47,195 nucleotides of DNA, from NCBI GenBank assembly GCA_023391015.1, contig JAEWBT010000029.1, positions 1-47,195 of the forward strand. The letters run 5' to 3'. Below, in pieces: positions 7,383 to 14,560 of the stretch. This DNA comes from Bacteroidota bacterium (GTDB taxonomy: Bacteria > Bacteroidota > Bacteroidia > Chitinophagales > Chitinophagaceae). The notes below the pieces were generated by a model. The model made no database searches. It was not told the origin of the DNA and worked only from the letters and a program-made list of their open reading frames with translations. Numbering within the stretch: the first letter of the stretch is position 1; every line of letters starts with the position of its first letter. Position numbers and translations under genes: made by a program.

Positions 7383-9176
7383 TTATTCCTCCTTGTCCTC
7401 AATTTCCTTATCAGGTCTATTTTCTGGAATTTTTACATATCGGTCGCGGGATGGATGGTGAATAGAGCCAGCGCTGACGAAGTCAGCAACGTACCGCTCA
7501 GCGGATTTGATGCCAATCTTCAGCGTATCAGCAACCTGGATGAAAAGCTGGCGCCCGAATGTTTCGGGAAGGGCCTCCAGGAATTGTTCTTTCAGATTGG
7601 GACGGCGGGACTGCTTTTGTGCTTCCGGAAGTTCGGCAAACACCTTAGCGGCGTGCCGAACCAGTACCTGCGCAATGGCCTGGGCTGCTTTATAGTCCTG
7701 CTCCTCACAAAAGAGTAATTCCGGAAACTCACCGGTGTCGAAGAGGCGGAGAACGGAGAAGAGCATGGCAATCCGGAACGTAATCAGCCCCAACCGGCGA
7801 ACGGTGGCCATGTAGTCATCACCCAGCAAGCCGAGGTAAGTATTCTGCGTTTTCTGGAAGTACGTCAGGAAGGCTTGTTCCTGTTCCGGAAGCAACGAAA
7901 ACCGAATGCCGCGACTGGCTTTAAGCGCTTCGGCAAACCGGAATACATCCGCGCCAATTTCATCAAAGAAGCTGCGCAAGCCGTTGTCATCTTTACGGGC
8001 GAACACATCTTTGAACGGGCTGGTAATGGTCATTGAGTAGAAGACGAACCGGCTGAATAGCCCGTTTTCAGCAGATGGAATCAAAGTGGCCACCTGGCCG
8101 GGCGTACCCGATAAGACGGCAGATAGGCAGGGGTGGTCCATCTCCACATACTCGCGGTCGGTGCGCCGGAAATAGGAAATAGGCTCGTGGTGAAACGCTT
8201 TCCGGAAACCGTCGCTGTAATTGCCATAATCGGACTTGAAAGCCTGGGCAAGGGTGTCGCCTTCGGTCTCGAAGATGAGGCCGCTGCCGCCATTGTCGGA
8301 TAGCAGTTGAAACACACCGGAAGCACTGTTGTTGGCAGGGATAAAGAGCATCAACTCGGGTGGCTTGGCGGGCTTCTCGCCTTTTGCTTCTTTCCCCTTT
8401 CCCGCATTGTAGATTGCCAACTCCTGCTCGTGCTCTATTTTCAGGGAACGACCGGCCTCGCGCATTTTTTGGTGAATAGGCGTTACCAGCTGCCGGCACA
8501 ATGCCAGTCGGCCTTTGCCGGCAGAGGCTTTGGCCGTGACGAACAGAAAAAGATTGGAGCGGACCAGGCTACCATCGTAGATGCCAGTGACGTTGGGAAA
8601 GCAGACGCTCAACGTAGTTAAAGCGCCCAGCAACAAAATGTCGCGTTCCTCGTTGGTGATTGCAATGCTGGTAGCCCGTTTCAAGAAGGACGGCAAGGTG
8701 TCGTAGATTCCGGAAGGAAAGGTTTCGGACACGGTTTCTTTCCGGATAGCCGGTTGTCGGGACGGCTTGGGGAAGTCGGTTGCTGGTTTCCGGATGGGAA
8801 TACCTGCTTCTTTGGCAAGATGAAAGAGCGTTTTAAGCGTTACACCATGCCCGGTGCTCTTGACGCAAGCAGTGAACTGGGTATCACATTCTTTAACGTT
8901 GTAACCCGCATTAAAACGGCTGAGCCGGTGGAAGAAGTGGCGACCGCCTTCGCCAAAGCCTTCTGCAAGGGCGAAGCCTATTTTGAGCCAGTTGTCGTAG
9001 CCGCTGGTGAGGTCTGTATGGCTGCTTTCAACAGTGCTTACCAATGCCTCTACTTCGCTTTGTGGGTCTGAGGAACTGGATGCCGGAAAAGGAATGTTTT
9101 TGGGTTGCTGGGGTTTGGCTACCGGGCTTGTGGTCCGATTGAGCCATTGGTGCGGATTGAATTGTTTGGAGGACAT
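7383..9176 (-). CDS. PriCT-2 / DUF3987 primase-helicase-like protein
   Basis: 597 aa. The N-terminal PriCT-2 domain (about 35-125) has the typical YDNWLKIGFALAEGFGEGG pattern. The remainder is DUF3987, with a Walker-A-like ASAGKGR near residue 215 and the RFVFYSM region further on. Such proteins act in replication or mobilisation modules of Bacteroidota integrative elements, presumably as primase/helicase components. The gene starts 3 bp after the VirE_N-like gene ends, so the two are co-transcribed. It carries five TTCCGGAA palindromes. Specific activity is inferred from the family only. Confidence 0.82.
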   Translation of the reverse strand: MSSKQFNPHQWLNRTTSPVAKPQQPKNIPFPASSSSDPQSEVEALVSTVESSHTDLTSGYDNWLKIGFALAEGFGEGGRHFFHRLSRFNAGYNVKECDTQFTACVKSTGHGVTLKTLFHLAKEAGIPIRKPATDFPKPSRQPAIRKETVSETFPSGIYDTLPSFLKRATSIAITNEERDILLLGALTTLSVCFPNVTGIYDGSLVRSNLFLFVTAKASAGKGRLALCRQLVTPIHQKMREAGRSLKIEHEQELAIYNAGKGKEAKGEKPAKPPELMLFIPANNSASGVFQLLSDNGGSGLIFETEGDTLAQAFKSDYGNYSDGFRKAFHHEPISYFRRTDREYVEMDHPCLSAVLSGTPGQVATLIPSAENGLFSRFVFYSMTITSPFKDVFARKDDNGLRSFFDEIGADVFRFAEALKASRGIRFSLLPEQEQAFLTYFQKTQNTYLGLLGDDYMATVRRLGLITFRIAMLFSVLRLFDTGEFPELLFCEEQDYKAAQAIAQVLVRHAAKVFAELPEAQKQSRRPNLKEQFLEALPETFGRQLFIQVADTLKIGIKSAERYVADFVSAGSIHHPSRDRYVKIPENRPDKEIEDKEE

Positions 9177-9179
9177 TGC

Positions 9180-10097
9180 TTAGAAGTATTTGGGGTTGAG
9201 GTAAACAGCAGGGTCGTGCGGTAAGAAACAGGCCCGGGAAAGGTCTTTTCCGGAAGGGTCTGCCTGGACTTTGTACGTCTCTTGAACGTAGTTGGAGACA
9301 GCCCGGAACATATCGGCGTGGGTGATGCCGGAGAGGTCTACTTCAATCACCCATTTAAGGCCGTTTCCGGAAGGTGAGGTGAAGAGCAAAACCGTCTCTA
9401 ACTGTTCGTCCTCAATGAGTTTTGCTTTCAAAGCCTCAACGTCGGGAAGGTGATCGAAGTCGAGCACCATAACGCCGGAATGTTGGAGGAGGTGTTTGTC
9501 GCTGCGATGCGAAAAAGTTCCGGAAAAAGTAGCGTAGCGGAAGTGGCTTGCCTTGAAAGTCCGGGCTTCCTTCGGATCTGTAATGGCCCGGAGCTTTTCG
9601 GTGGCTTCCTGAAAGAAGCTGCCCTTGATGAGTTTATAAGCAATGGCAGGGGTGATGCTGAACTCCGGTGCCGGATTGGAGACGGGAGCTTTGTAGTAGC
9701 TGAAGAGCGCTTTGGAGACCGGCATAAAGTTGAAATTGACCTGGGTGATGAAAAAGGGATTTTTAGGGTAGGTATTCTCTTTCCCGATTTGAAGGCACAT
9801 GTCTTCATTGAGCTTGTGCAGGAGTGCGCTGCCTTCCATATCATAATACAAGGCTGCGAAGCAGAATGCATCGCCATTTGGGATAGCGCCTTCTAAGTCG
9901 GTATGCCACAAAGCGCCGTTTAAAAACTCAAACTTTAGGGTGCGTCTGCCGTCGCTGAATGGGCTGCGGTTGGGTGGGCAGTCTTTTCCCCGAAGGGAAA
10001 GGGCTGCCTCACCGCTATAGTGTTTCCGCAGGATGTGGCTGTAGATGCTCCCGCCATAGTAGGTGTGCCGGAGGATGTTTTCTTTGCTAATCTGCAT
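9180..10097 (-). CDS. CHC2-like / VirE N-terminal (BT4734-like) protein
   Basis: 305 aa. The C-terminal half (about 185-305) matches the VirE N-terminal/BT4734 domain: SGVMVLDFDHLP, LLFTSPSGNGLKWVIEV and a C-terminal DPSGKDLSRACFLPHDP segment with the pattern of AEP-primase-type catalytic folds. The N-terminal half resembles a DNA-primase CHC2 region (PFSDGRRTLKFEF, then GDAFCFAALYY), but a full zinc-binding Cys/His set is not visible. It overlaps the upstream HTH gene by 11 bp and is 3 bp from the DUF3987 gene. The pair looks like the element's replication initiation module; this is inference. Confidence 0.75.
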   Translation of the reverse strand: MQISKENILRHTYYGGSIYSHILRKHYSGEAALSLRGKDCPPNRSPFSDGRRTLKFEFLNGALWHTDLEGAIPNGDAFCFAALYYDMEGSALLHKLNEDMCLQIGKENTYPKNPFFITQVNFNFMPVSKALFSYYKAPVSNPAPEFSITPAIAYKLIKGSFFQEATEKLRAITDPKEARTFKASHFRYATFSGTFSHRSDKHLLQHSGVMVLDFDHLPDVEALKAKLIEDEQLETVLLFTSPSGNGLKWVIEVDLSGITHADMFRAVSNYVQETYKVQADPSGKDLSRACFLPHDPAVYLNPKYF

Positions 10098-10380
10098 GGC
10101 CGGAGGATTGAGCGGGTGAATAATTGGCGTTCAACATGGCCATGAGGTCTTCGACCTTGTAGTAGAACTTGCCGTTGATGCGACTAAAGGGAAGCATCCG
10201 GCTGTCGCGCAGGGTTTGAAGGGTACGGCTGCTGATGCGCAGGGATTTCATGACGGCCGGGCTGTCTACCCAGCCGTCTTGCAAAAGCTCAATCTGGCTT
10301 TTCTGGTGGGCCAGGATAAAGGCTTTGAGCACCTGAAAATCTTGCAGGAGCTCCCGGAGGATTTCGAGAACCTGTTTCAT
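10087..10380 (-). CDS. Helix-turn-helix (excisionase-family) protein, second
   Basis: 97 aa. The C-terminal half is an HTH_17/MerR-like winged helix of the excisionase type (VDSPAVMKSLRISSRTLQTLRDSRMLPFSRINGKFYY, given here only as pattern positions about 37-73). The N-terminal part is a leucine-rich helix, possibly coiled coil. The start overlaps the stop of the preceding HTH gene by 4 bp (ATGA), and its end overlaps the VirE_N-like gene by 11 bp, indicating translational coupling. It probably regulates excision or replication of the element. Confidence 0.78.
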   Translation of the reverse strand: MKQVLEILRELLQDFQVLKAFILAHQKSQIELLQDGWVDSPAVMKSLRISSRTLQTLRDSRMLPFSRINGKFYYKVEDLMAMLNANYSPAQSSGHAD

Positions 10381-10676
10381 GATTTGGCCCTCCCTGGTTT
10401 GGTGATGAAGCCGGCGGCACTGGCTTCCAGTTCTGCCGAAGTAGCGGTGCGGTTGCGCAGCAACCAGGCATCCAGTTCGGTGCGTTGGAAGTAGATTTTT
10501 TTGCCGTTGGGTTTGTAGTGGGGAATGCCGCCGGTGCTGGTAAGCTTGTACAGATGGGAATCTGAAAGCTCCAGATAGGTGCAGGCTTCCGCGAAGCTGA
10601 GTACGGTTTTAAGGCTCAGGTGTTGCGCTTTTAGAAGGCGCTCGATGTTTTGAAGACGGACTTCGATAGTGTCCAT
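10377..10676 (-). CDS. Helix-turn-helix (excisionase-family) protein, first
   Basis: 99 aa. HTH_17 domain: SFAEACTYLELSDSHLYKLT (about 27-46), then GGIPHYKPNGKKIYFQRTEL, the typical excisionase wing. It is the first gene of a four-gene operon (two HTH proteins, VirE_N-like, DUF3987). A perfect 18-bp palindrome lies 30 bp upstream and could be its operator. Such tandem HTH genes are usual in Bacteroidota integrative elements and mobilisable transposons, where they control excision and replication genes. Confidence 0.8.
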   Translation of the reverse strand: MDTIEVRLQNIERLLKAQHLSLKTVLSFAEACTYLELSDSHLYKLTSTGGIPHYKPNGKKIYFQRTELDAWLLRNRTATSAELEASAAGFITKPGRAKS

Positions 10677-10705
10677 GACGTATGCTTTTTAGCAGTTGAG
10701 AAATG

Positions 10706-10723
10706 GACTATTGGCCAATAGTC
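10706..10723. promoter_or_regulatory. 18-bp perfect palindrome, likely operator
   Basis: GACTATTGGCCAATAGTC, 30 bp upstream of the first HTH start codon. Both its position and its length suit a dimeric repressor or the excisionase-like proteins of this operon. The binding partner is unknown. Confidence 0.5.
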
Positions 10724-10801
10724 GGTAGCGCTTCCGCGATACTGACTGCAAGAAAGAAAGTTGGAGGACCGAAGAAAATTCCGGTATTTTGAAAAACGAA
10801 A

Positions 10802-10824
10802 AAGCCCTTGATTATCAAGGGCTT
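10802..10824 (-). terminator. Terminator-like hairpin after the 341-aa gene
   Basis: AAGCCCTTGA / TCAAGGGCTT with a 3-nt loop, followed on the minus strand by a T-rich stretch. It sits 55 bp beyond the stop of the 341-aa gene and separates the integrase operon from the HTH operon. Confidence 0.65.
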
Positions 10825-10878
10825 CTGAAAAGAACCAGTATTTTAAACCGGTATAAAAGGCGGAAAATACCGGAAAAT

Positions 10879-11904
10879 CTAACTGGGTAGGAAACGGGTA
10901 AGCCAAAAGGTTTTGTCTACGATTTCTTTCAGATCTTCATTATTATTGGCAGTAAGCTTTCTAACTTCTTGTTCAATGTTGACGTTATATCGATGTTCCA
11001 GAAAGCGCCTAATTGTGGTATTGACTCTCTTATTATTGATACCCATTATTTTATTCTTAAAATAACCTCGTTCAACCATGATGTGGTACGCCGCTCCCAA
11101 TAATCTCTTGTTGCCGTGAGTATTAATAAATTGGAGTTCGGAGTCAAGAATATCTTGATTGAACAACTCTTCTTCTGCTTTAGATAATTTATCAGGGTGT
11201 TCTACTATCAAAGTATAACTTTTGCCTTTGGGCATTTCTCCCCGGAAATCATATTCTCTGGTAAGAAGGGGCTCTTTTTTCCGTTGAGTAGGAGCACTTT
11301 TTATTTTTGGGCTTATCTCGAGTTGAGCAGCTTGTTGTAAGAAATCTTCGGTTGTTTTTGTGTCTTGGAAATAATATTCGAGTACTTCAGTAGCTTTTAG
11401 AACTTCCCGACTGTTGAACGTTGGAAATGCAGCCTGGACTTCCATGTAGAGCCGGACCAACTGAAGTTTCAGGTAGTTGAGCACATACATTTCGTTTTGT
11501 TCCTGGGCAGGTGTCCGGCCTGCGTTCAGCGTGTAGTCAAAATCTGGCTGACTTGAATCTCTGTATTCAAAACTTTTAGCGGTTTCCTGCAGGCACGACA
11601 CCAAGTTCCTTTCCATGCTTTCCCGGATCAGAAACTGGCGTTCATCATCTGTAAGCGCTCCTTTCATTTGTTCGTGTAACCAGTTGAGGTAGCTGATAGC
11701 AGCATTGCTTATGTATCGGTAATAGAAACGCCGGAAATCATTTGCAGGTCCTGGATAGGTTACTGAATAAGCAGGCTGGCAGGTATATTGGACGACCGGA
11801 TTGTTGAGGAGCCGTTCTTTAAACTGGGCATCGATTGTATTCCGGTTGAACCAAGGGGCAATATCTTCAAGCAGCAAGCTTTTGAATTGGGAGATAGGGT
11901 TCAT
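10879..11904 (-). CDS. Unrecognised 341-aa island protein
   Basis: 341 aa, soluble, no signal peptide or membrane segment. I do not recognise a domain. The N-terminal half (about 1-190) is helical-looking with aromatic clusters (FRRFYYRYISNAAISYLNWL). The middle is a basic linker (TQRKKEPLLTREY). The C-terminal part contains ELQFINTHGNKRLLGAAYHI and ends in a helical segment. It is translationally coupled to the integrase upstream (TGATG overlap at 11904), so it may serve integration or element control. The gene is visibly more AT-rich than its neighbours and has no TTCCGGAA copy, consistent with a different origin. Confidence 0.7.
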   Translation of the reverse strand: MNPISQFKSLLLEDIAPWFNRNTIDAQFKERLLNNPVVQYTCQPAYSVTYPGPANDFRRFYYRYISNAAISYLNWLHEQMKGALTDDERQFLIRESMERNLVSCLQETAKSFEYRDSSQPDFDYTLNAGRTPAQEQNEMYVLNYLKLQLVRLYMEVQAAFPTFNSREVLKATEVLEYYFQDTKTTEDFLQQAAQLEISPKIKSAPTQRKKEPLLTREYDFRGEMPKGKSYTLIVEHPDKLSKAEEELFNQDILDSELQFINTHGNKRLLGAAYHIMVERGYFKNKIMGINNKRVNTTIRRFLEHRYNVNIEQEVRKLTANNNEDLKEIVDKTFWLTRFLPS

Positions 11905-13127
11905 CAGAAGTCTGTAAGAAGATTGGAGACACTGAGTTTTTCATCATCTGCGAAGCTGTCAAGATAATTCTCGGTGGTGAGAACGGAGCTATGACCGAGG
12001 GATTCTTTGATAAATTCGGTAGATACGCCTTTCCGTTTCAGGATCGTAGAGAACGAATGGCGGGCGGCATAAGTGGTAACGACTTTTTCAATGCCCAACT
12101 CTTCCGCTATTTGCTTGACCCGGAGATTGACCCACTTGAGGAGGGCTTTTGTGCGGCTCTTGATGGTAGTAGCGGGGAGGCCAGGTTCCAGAACCGGGAA
12201 GAGATAGGGGTTGTCGGGGTCTGTATTCCGGTATTTTTCGATGAGGATGCGCGCTTTTTCCGGAATGCCGACTTTGATGGGCCGGAGGTCTTTCTTCTTG
12301 GTGCGCTTGGTTTTGGCACGGTGAAACTGAAGCATATTTCCGGAAAGGTTTTCGGCTTTGAGTTCCACAATATCGGCGAAGTTGATGCCGCTGCATAGAT
12401 AAGAGATAAGCCAGAAATCAAGGGCTTTTTGCTTATCGGGGTCGGTGGTTGCGTAATTGAAAAGAGCTTTTATTTCAGTTTCGGTAAGCGCCTTTTTTAC
12501 GTTTCTTCCGGCGGGTATGGTGTATTCTGCGAAGGGGTAATTGTCTTTGCTCAGTACTTTCCCTTTGATAGCCTGATTGATGATCGCGCGAAGCTGCCGG
12601 AGGTAGATGCCTATGGTGGAACTGCTGCGACCGGCTTTGAGCATGTGTGTTTCATAAGCTTTGAGAAAGGCAGGGGTAATATCCTGAAGCATCAGTCCTT
12701 TCCGGAAATGCTCTAAAGAAGAGTAGGTATTGTGATAAGATTCGGCGGTGCCGACCTGGCCATTTTGCTTGAGTTCGGTAACGTAATTGCTGAACCAGCT
12801 TTTCAGCGTATTACTTTTAGTGGAGGCAGAAGCCTTGCCAAAGAAAGCTTCCTCAAAGGCCACAAAAGAGAAGGGCTGTATTGTTTCTGCAATCTGGTTG
12901 GCCCTTGATTGAACGGCATTGAGTTCGGCTTTTATTTTTTTGAGCCCGGCATCTCGCAGGTGGGTTCCGGAAAGTTTTTCCCAATCCGCTTCCGTCGTAT
13001 GAAATTGAGTCGCGTATCTTTTTTTATCTGGCTTGCAATACACATTGAGTTTGATAAGACATTTGCCGTCTGCGCCTGGGCGGGACCGGTCTAGAAAGAG
13101 GCTAATTGAAGGTGCTGGAGTCTTCAT
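11904..13127 (-). CDS. Tyrosine recombinase / integrase
   Basis: 407 aa. The layout is typical of Bacteroidota integrases: N-terminal Arm-DNA-binding domain, SAM-like core-binding domain (about 100-200) and C-terminal catalytic domain (about 215-400). TYAARHSFSTILKR and LGHSSVLTTENYL supply the box-II Arg, the LGH histidine and the Tyr nucleophile. The box-I region reads ISYLCSGINFADI, where the usual catalytic Arg is replaced by Ser, and Tyr stands at the box-II His position. It is encoded next to the tRNA-Asn attachment site and points inward, as expected for the enzyme that inserted this island. Confidence 0.92.
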   Translation of the reverse strand: MKTPAPSISLFLDRSRPGADGKCLIKLNVYCKPDKKRYATQFHTTEADWEKLSGTHLRDAGLKKIKAELNAVQSRANQIAETIQPFSFVAFEEAFFGKASASTKSNTLKSWFSNYVTELKQNGQVGTAESYHNTYSSLEHFRKGLMLQDITPAFLKAYETHMLKAGRSSSTIGIYLRQLRAIINQAIKGKVLSKDNYPFAEYTIPAGRNVKKALTETEIKALFNYATTDPDKQKALDFWLISYLCSGINFADIVELKAENLSGNMLQFHRAKTKRTKKKDLRPIKVGIPEKARILIEKYRNTDPDNPYLFPVLEPGLPATTIKSRTKALLKWVNLRVKQIAEELGIEKVVTTYAARHSFSTILKRKGVSTEFIKESLGHSSVLTTENYLDSFADDEKLSVSNLLTDF

Positions 13128-13130
13128 AAT

Positions 13131-13178
13131 TCAGGTACCTGAGAGGGAAATGTGACCTCAAATGTGACCTTAAAGATA
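13131..13178 (-). promoter_or_regulatory. Integrase promoter with operator-like repeats
   Basis: On the minus strand a near-consensus -7 box TATCTTTA (13171-13178, last base off TAnnTTTG) is followed by two direct repeats of AATGTGACCT (plus strand 13149-13158 and 13161-13170, 12-bp period). A 12-bp palindrome TCAGGTACCTGA (13131-13142) ends 4 bp before the integrase ATG. The arrangement suggests control of integrase expression, or arm-type recombinase sites. Confidence 0.45.
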
Positions 13179-13214
13179 CGAAATAAGAGCTAAAAAGAGA
13201 AACAAAAAGCAAAA

Positions 13215-13222
13215 TACTTTTG
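13215..13222 (+). promoter_or_regulatory. Outward-facing TACTTTTG box at island end
   Basis: Perfect TAnnTTTG match on the plus strand, pointing out of the island across the tRNA fragment. No plausible gene follows before the terminator at 13340, so it may be chance or a remnant. Confidence 0.25.
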
Positions 13223-13283
13223 CACAAATGATTGATAATCAAAGGAAAATGAAAGCAAGAGAAAACAAGGGAAAAACTAAAAC

Positions 13284-13330
13284 ACTGACTGTTAATCAGG
13301 GGGTCGTTGGGTCGAGTCCAACAGGGGGAG
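13284..13330 (+). other. 3' fragment of tRNA-Asn (GTT): island attachment site
   Basis: Contains the anticodon arm CTGA-CTGTTAA-TCAG (anticodon GTT), variable region, T-arm GTTGG...CCAAC, acceptor 3' strand AGGGGGA and discriminator G, all at correct spacing. The 5' half (acceptor 5' strand and D-arm) is absent upstream. The T-loop reads GTCGAGT instead of TTCGAGT, and pair 27-43 is broken, so the fragment is not a functional gene. This is the standard scar of integration into a tRNA 3' end: the intact gene should lie at the other end of the island, left of the window. Confidence 0.85.
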
Positions 13331-13339
13331 CTTTCCGGG

Positions 13340-13370
13340 AAAAGCCTTGCAGCAATGCAAGGCTTTTCTT
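13340..13370 (+). terminator. Terminator behind the tRNA-Asn fragment
   Basis: Perfect 12-bp stem AAAAGCCTTGCA / TGCAAGGCTTTT with loop GCAA and trailing T-rich sequence. It starts 10 bp after the tRNA end and is most likely the original chromosomal tRNA-Asn terminator, displaced with the 3' fragment. Confidence 0.8.
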
Positions 13371-13451
13371 TATGGGCAATTTTCGGAAAATGACTTGTTT
13401 TTGGAAGCGTTCCGCATCTTTAGCTACAGGTTTTACCAAGCCTCAAAGCGT

Positions 13452-14396
13452 CTATTTTCCGGAACTCGCCACTACATTTTCCCGTTTCTGCTGGGCATCC
13501 AAGATCTTTTGCAGGTGTGGCTTCACGATTGCTTCTACTTCGGAAACCGAAAGATCATTGGCGTGCGGATCTTCCAGCAACGAGCGCCAGGGGCGCCGTT
13601 TGCCCCAAGGATATTGGCCAAAAACAATCGTCGGTGTGCCCTGCGCGGCCAGTTCCTGCGGATTTTTCAACACCCACATATCAGCCCAGTCGTAAAGCCA
13701 TTGGGCGTCGGATTCCAAGAGGCGCAGGCAGGAGTGCGAAGCCGGGATGCCGGGCAAGCCGTATTGATGCCACCCTATGCCTTGTTTGTTTTGGATGTTG
13801 AAATTCCATTTCAGCTTCCATTCATCACTGACGGTGCTGATGGTTTCTTTAGCCTTCCAGTTGGCGAAATACAGCCCTTCCGGGGTTTGCTTGCTTTTGC
13901 GGCCCATGCTTGTTGGCCCCCAAATGTCCAGCACACCATTTTCGTAAGCAGCAAACGCTTGGATAGGGTAGGAGAACAAGACGATTTTCTTGACCTCGCG
14001 CAAGGCCGGCACTTCGAGCGGAAACGGACTGATTTCGCGCAGATCACCCGGAAATTTCTCTGGCACGATGACTGTATCCAGGTTGGAAATATGCGCACCA
14101 TCGATACGGTTGATGGCATAAATAACCTTTTTTTCTTCCGGAGTGTAAGCTTTCATACGTGCCCGTCCGCTGTCCTTAAAACGGAATGCAGTATAACGGA
14201 TGCCGGCCAATGGTTTAATCGTCGTGTGCGGAACGGCTGTCGTTGCCGGTGTATCAGGCTTGGAGGACGTTACACTGCCATCGGGGTTGGTTTGCTGCAC
14301 TACAGGGGGCTGAGTTGTGTCAACCGGCGACCCCTGCCCGGTGCAGGCCACGAGTATCGGGAAAAGAAAAAACAGCCGATTTCCGGAAAATTTCAT
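13452..14396 (-). CDS. L,D-transpeptidase (YkuD) lipoprotein
   Basis: 314 aa from ATG 14396. The sequence begins MKFSGNRLFFLFPILVAC, a lipoprotein signal peptide with lipobox LVAC. The YkuD catalytic motif is present as HQYGLPG...ASHSCLRL, with the nucleophilic Cys near residue 222; Ser replaces the usual Gly before it. These enzymes form 3-3 peptidoglycan cross-links or attach proteins to peptidoglycan in the periplasm. An in-frame upstream extension to 14465 lacks a signal peptide and is rejected. A near-consensus minus-strand box (TACCTTTT, 14404-14411) just before ATG 14396 supports the shorter start. First backbone gene beside the island. Confidence 0.87.
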   Translation of the reverse strand: MKFSGNRLFFLFPILVACTGQGSPVDTTQPPVVQQTNPDGSVTSSKPDTPATTAVPHTTIKPLAGIRYTAFRFKDSGRARMKAYTPEEKKVIYAINRIDGAHISNLDTVIVPEKFPGDLREISPFPLEVPALREVKKIVLFSYPIQAFAAYENGVLDIWGPTSMGRKSKQTPEGLYFANWKAKETISTVSDEWKLKWNFNIQNKQGIGWHQYGLPGIPASHSCLRLLESDAQWLYDWADMWVLKNPQELAAQGTPTIVFGQYPWGKRRPWRSLLEDPHANDLSVSEVEAIVKPHLQKILDAQQKRENVVASSGK

Positions 14397-14560
14397 GACG
14401 CAAAAAAGGTAAAACGGAAACAGCCGACCTTTGCCAAATTCATGCCAGCCTGCCGGCAAAGGCATTGTTTTTATAGAAAAGGGCGTCTTTGCTTTTACGA
14501 AAAGACCAAATTGGGTTTGCGCAACCGCATTCGTTTATCAATCTTCTAAAAAATATTCTG

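Noticed and set aside
13228..13695. 155-aa frame across the tRNA fragment
   Set aside because: It contains the GVVGSSPTGG-type peptide that arises when tRNA 3' ends are translated; it also runs through a terminator.
13347..14549. 400-aa frame antisense to the L,D-transpeptidase
   Set aside because: Shadow frame; the minus strand carries the signal peptide and catalytic Cys motif.
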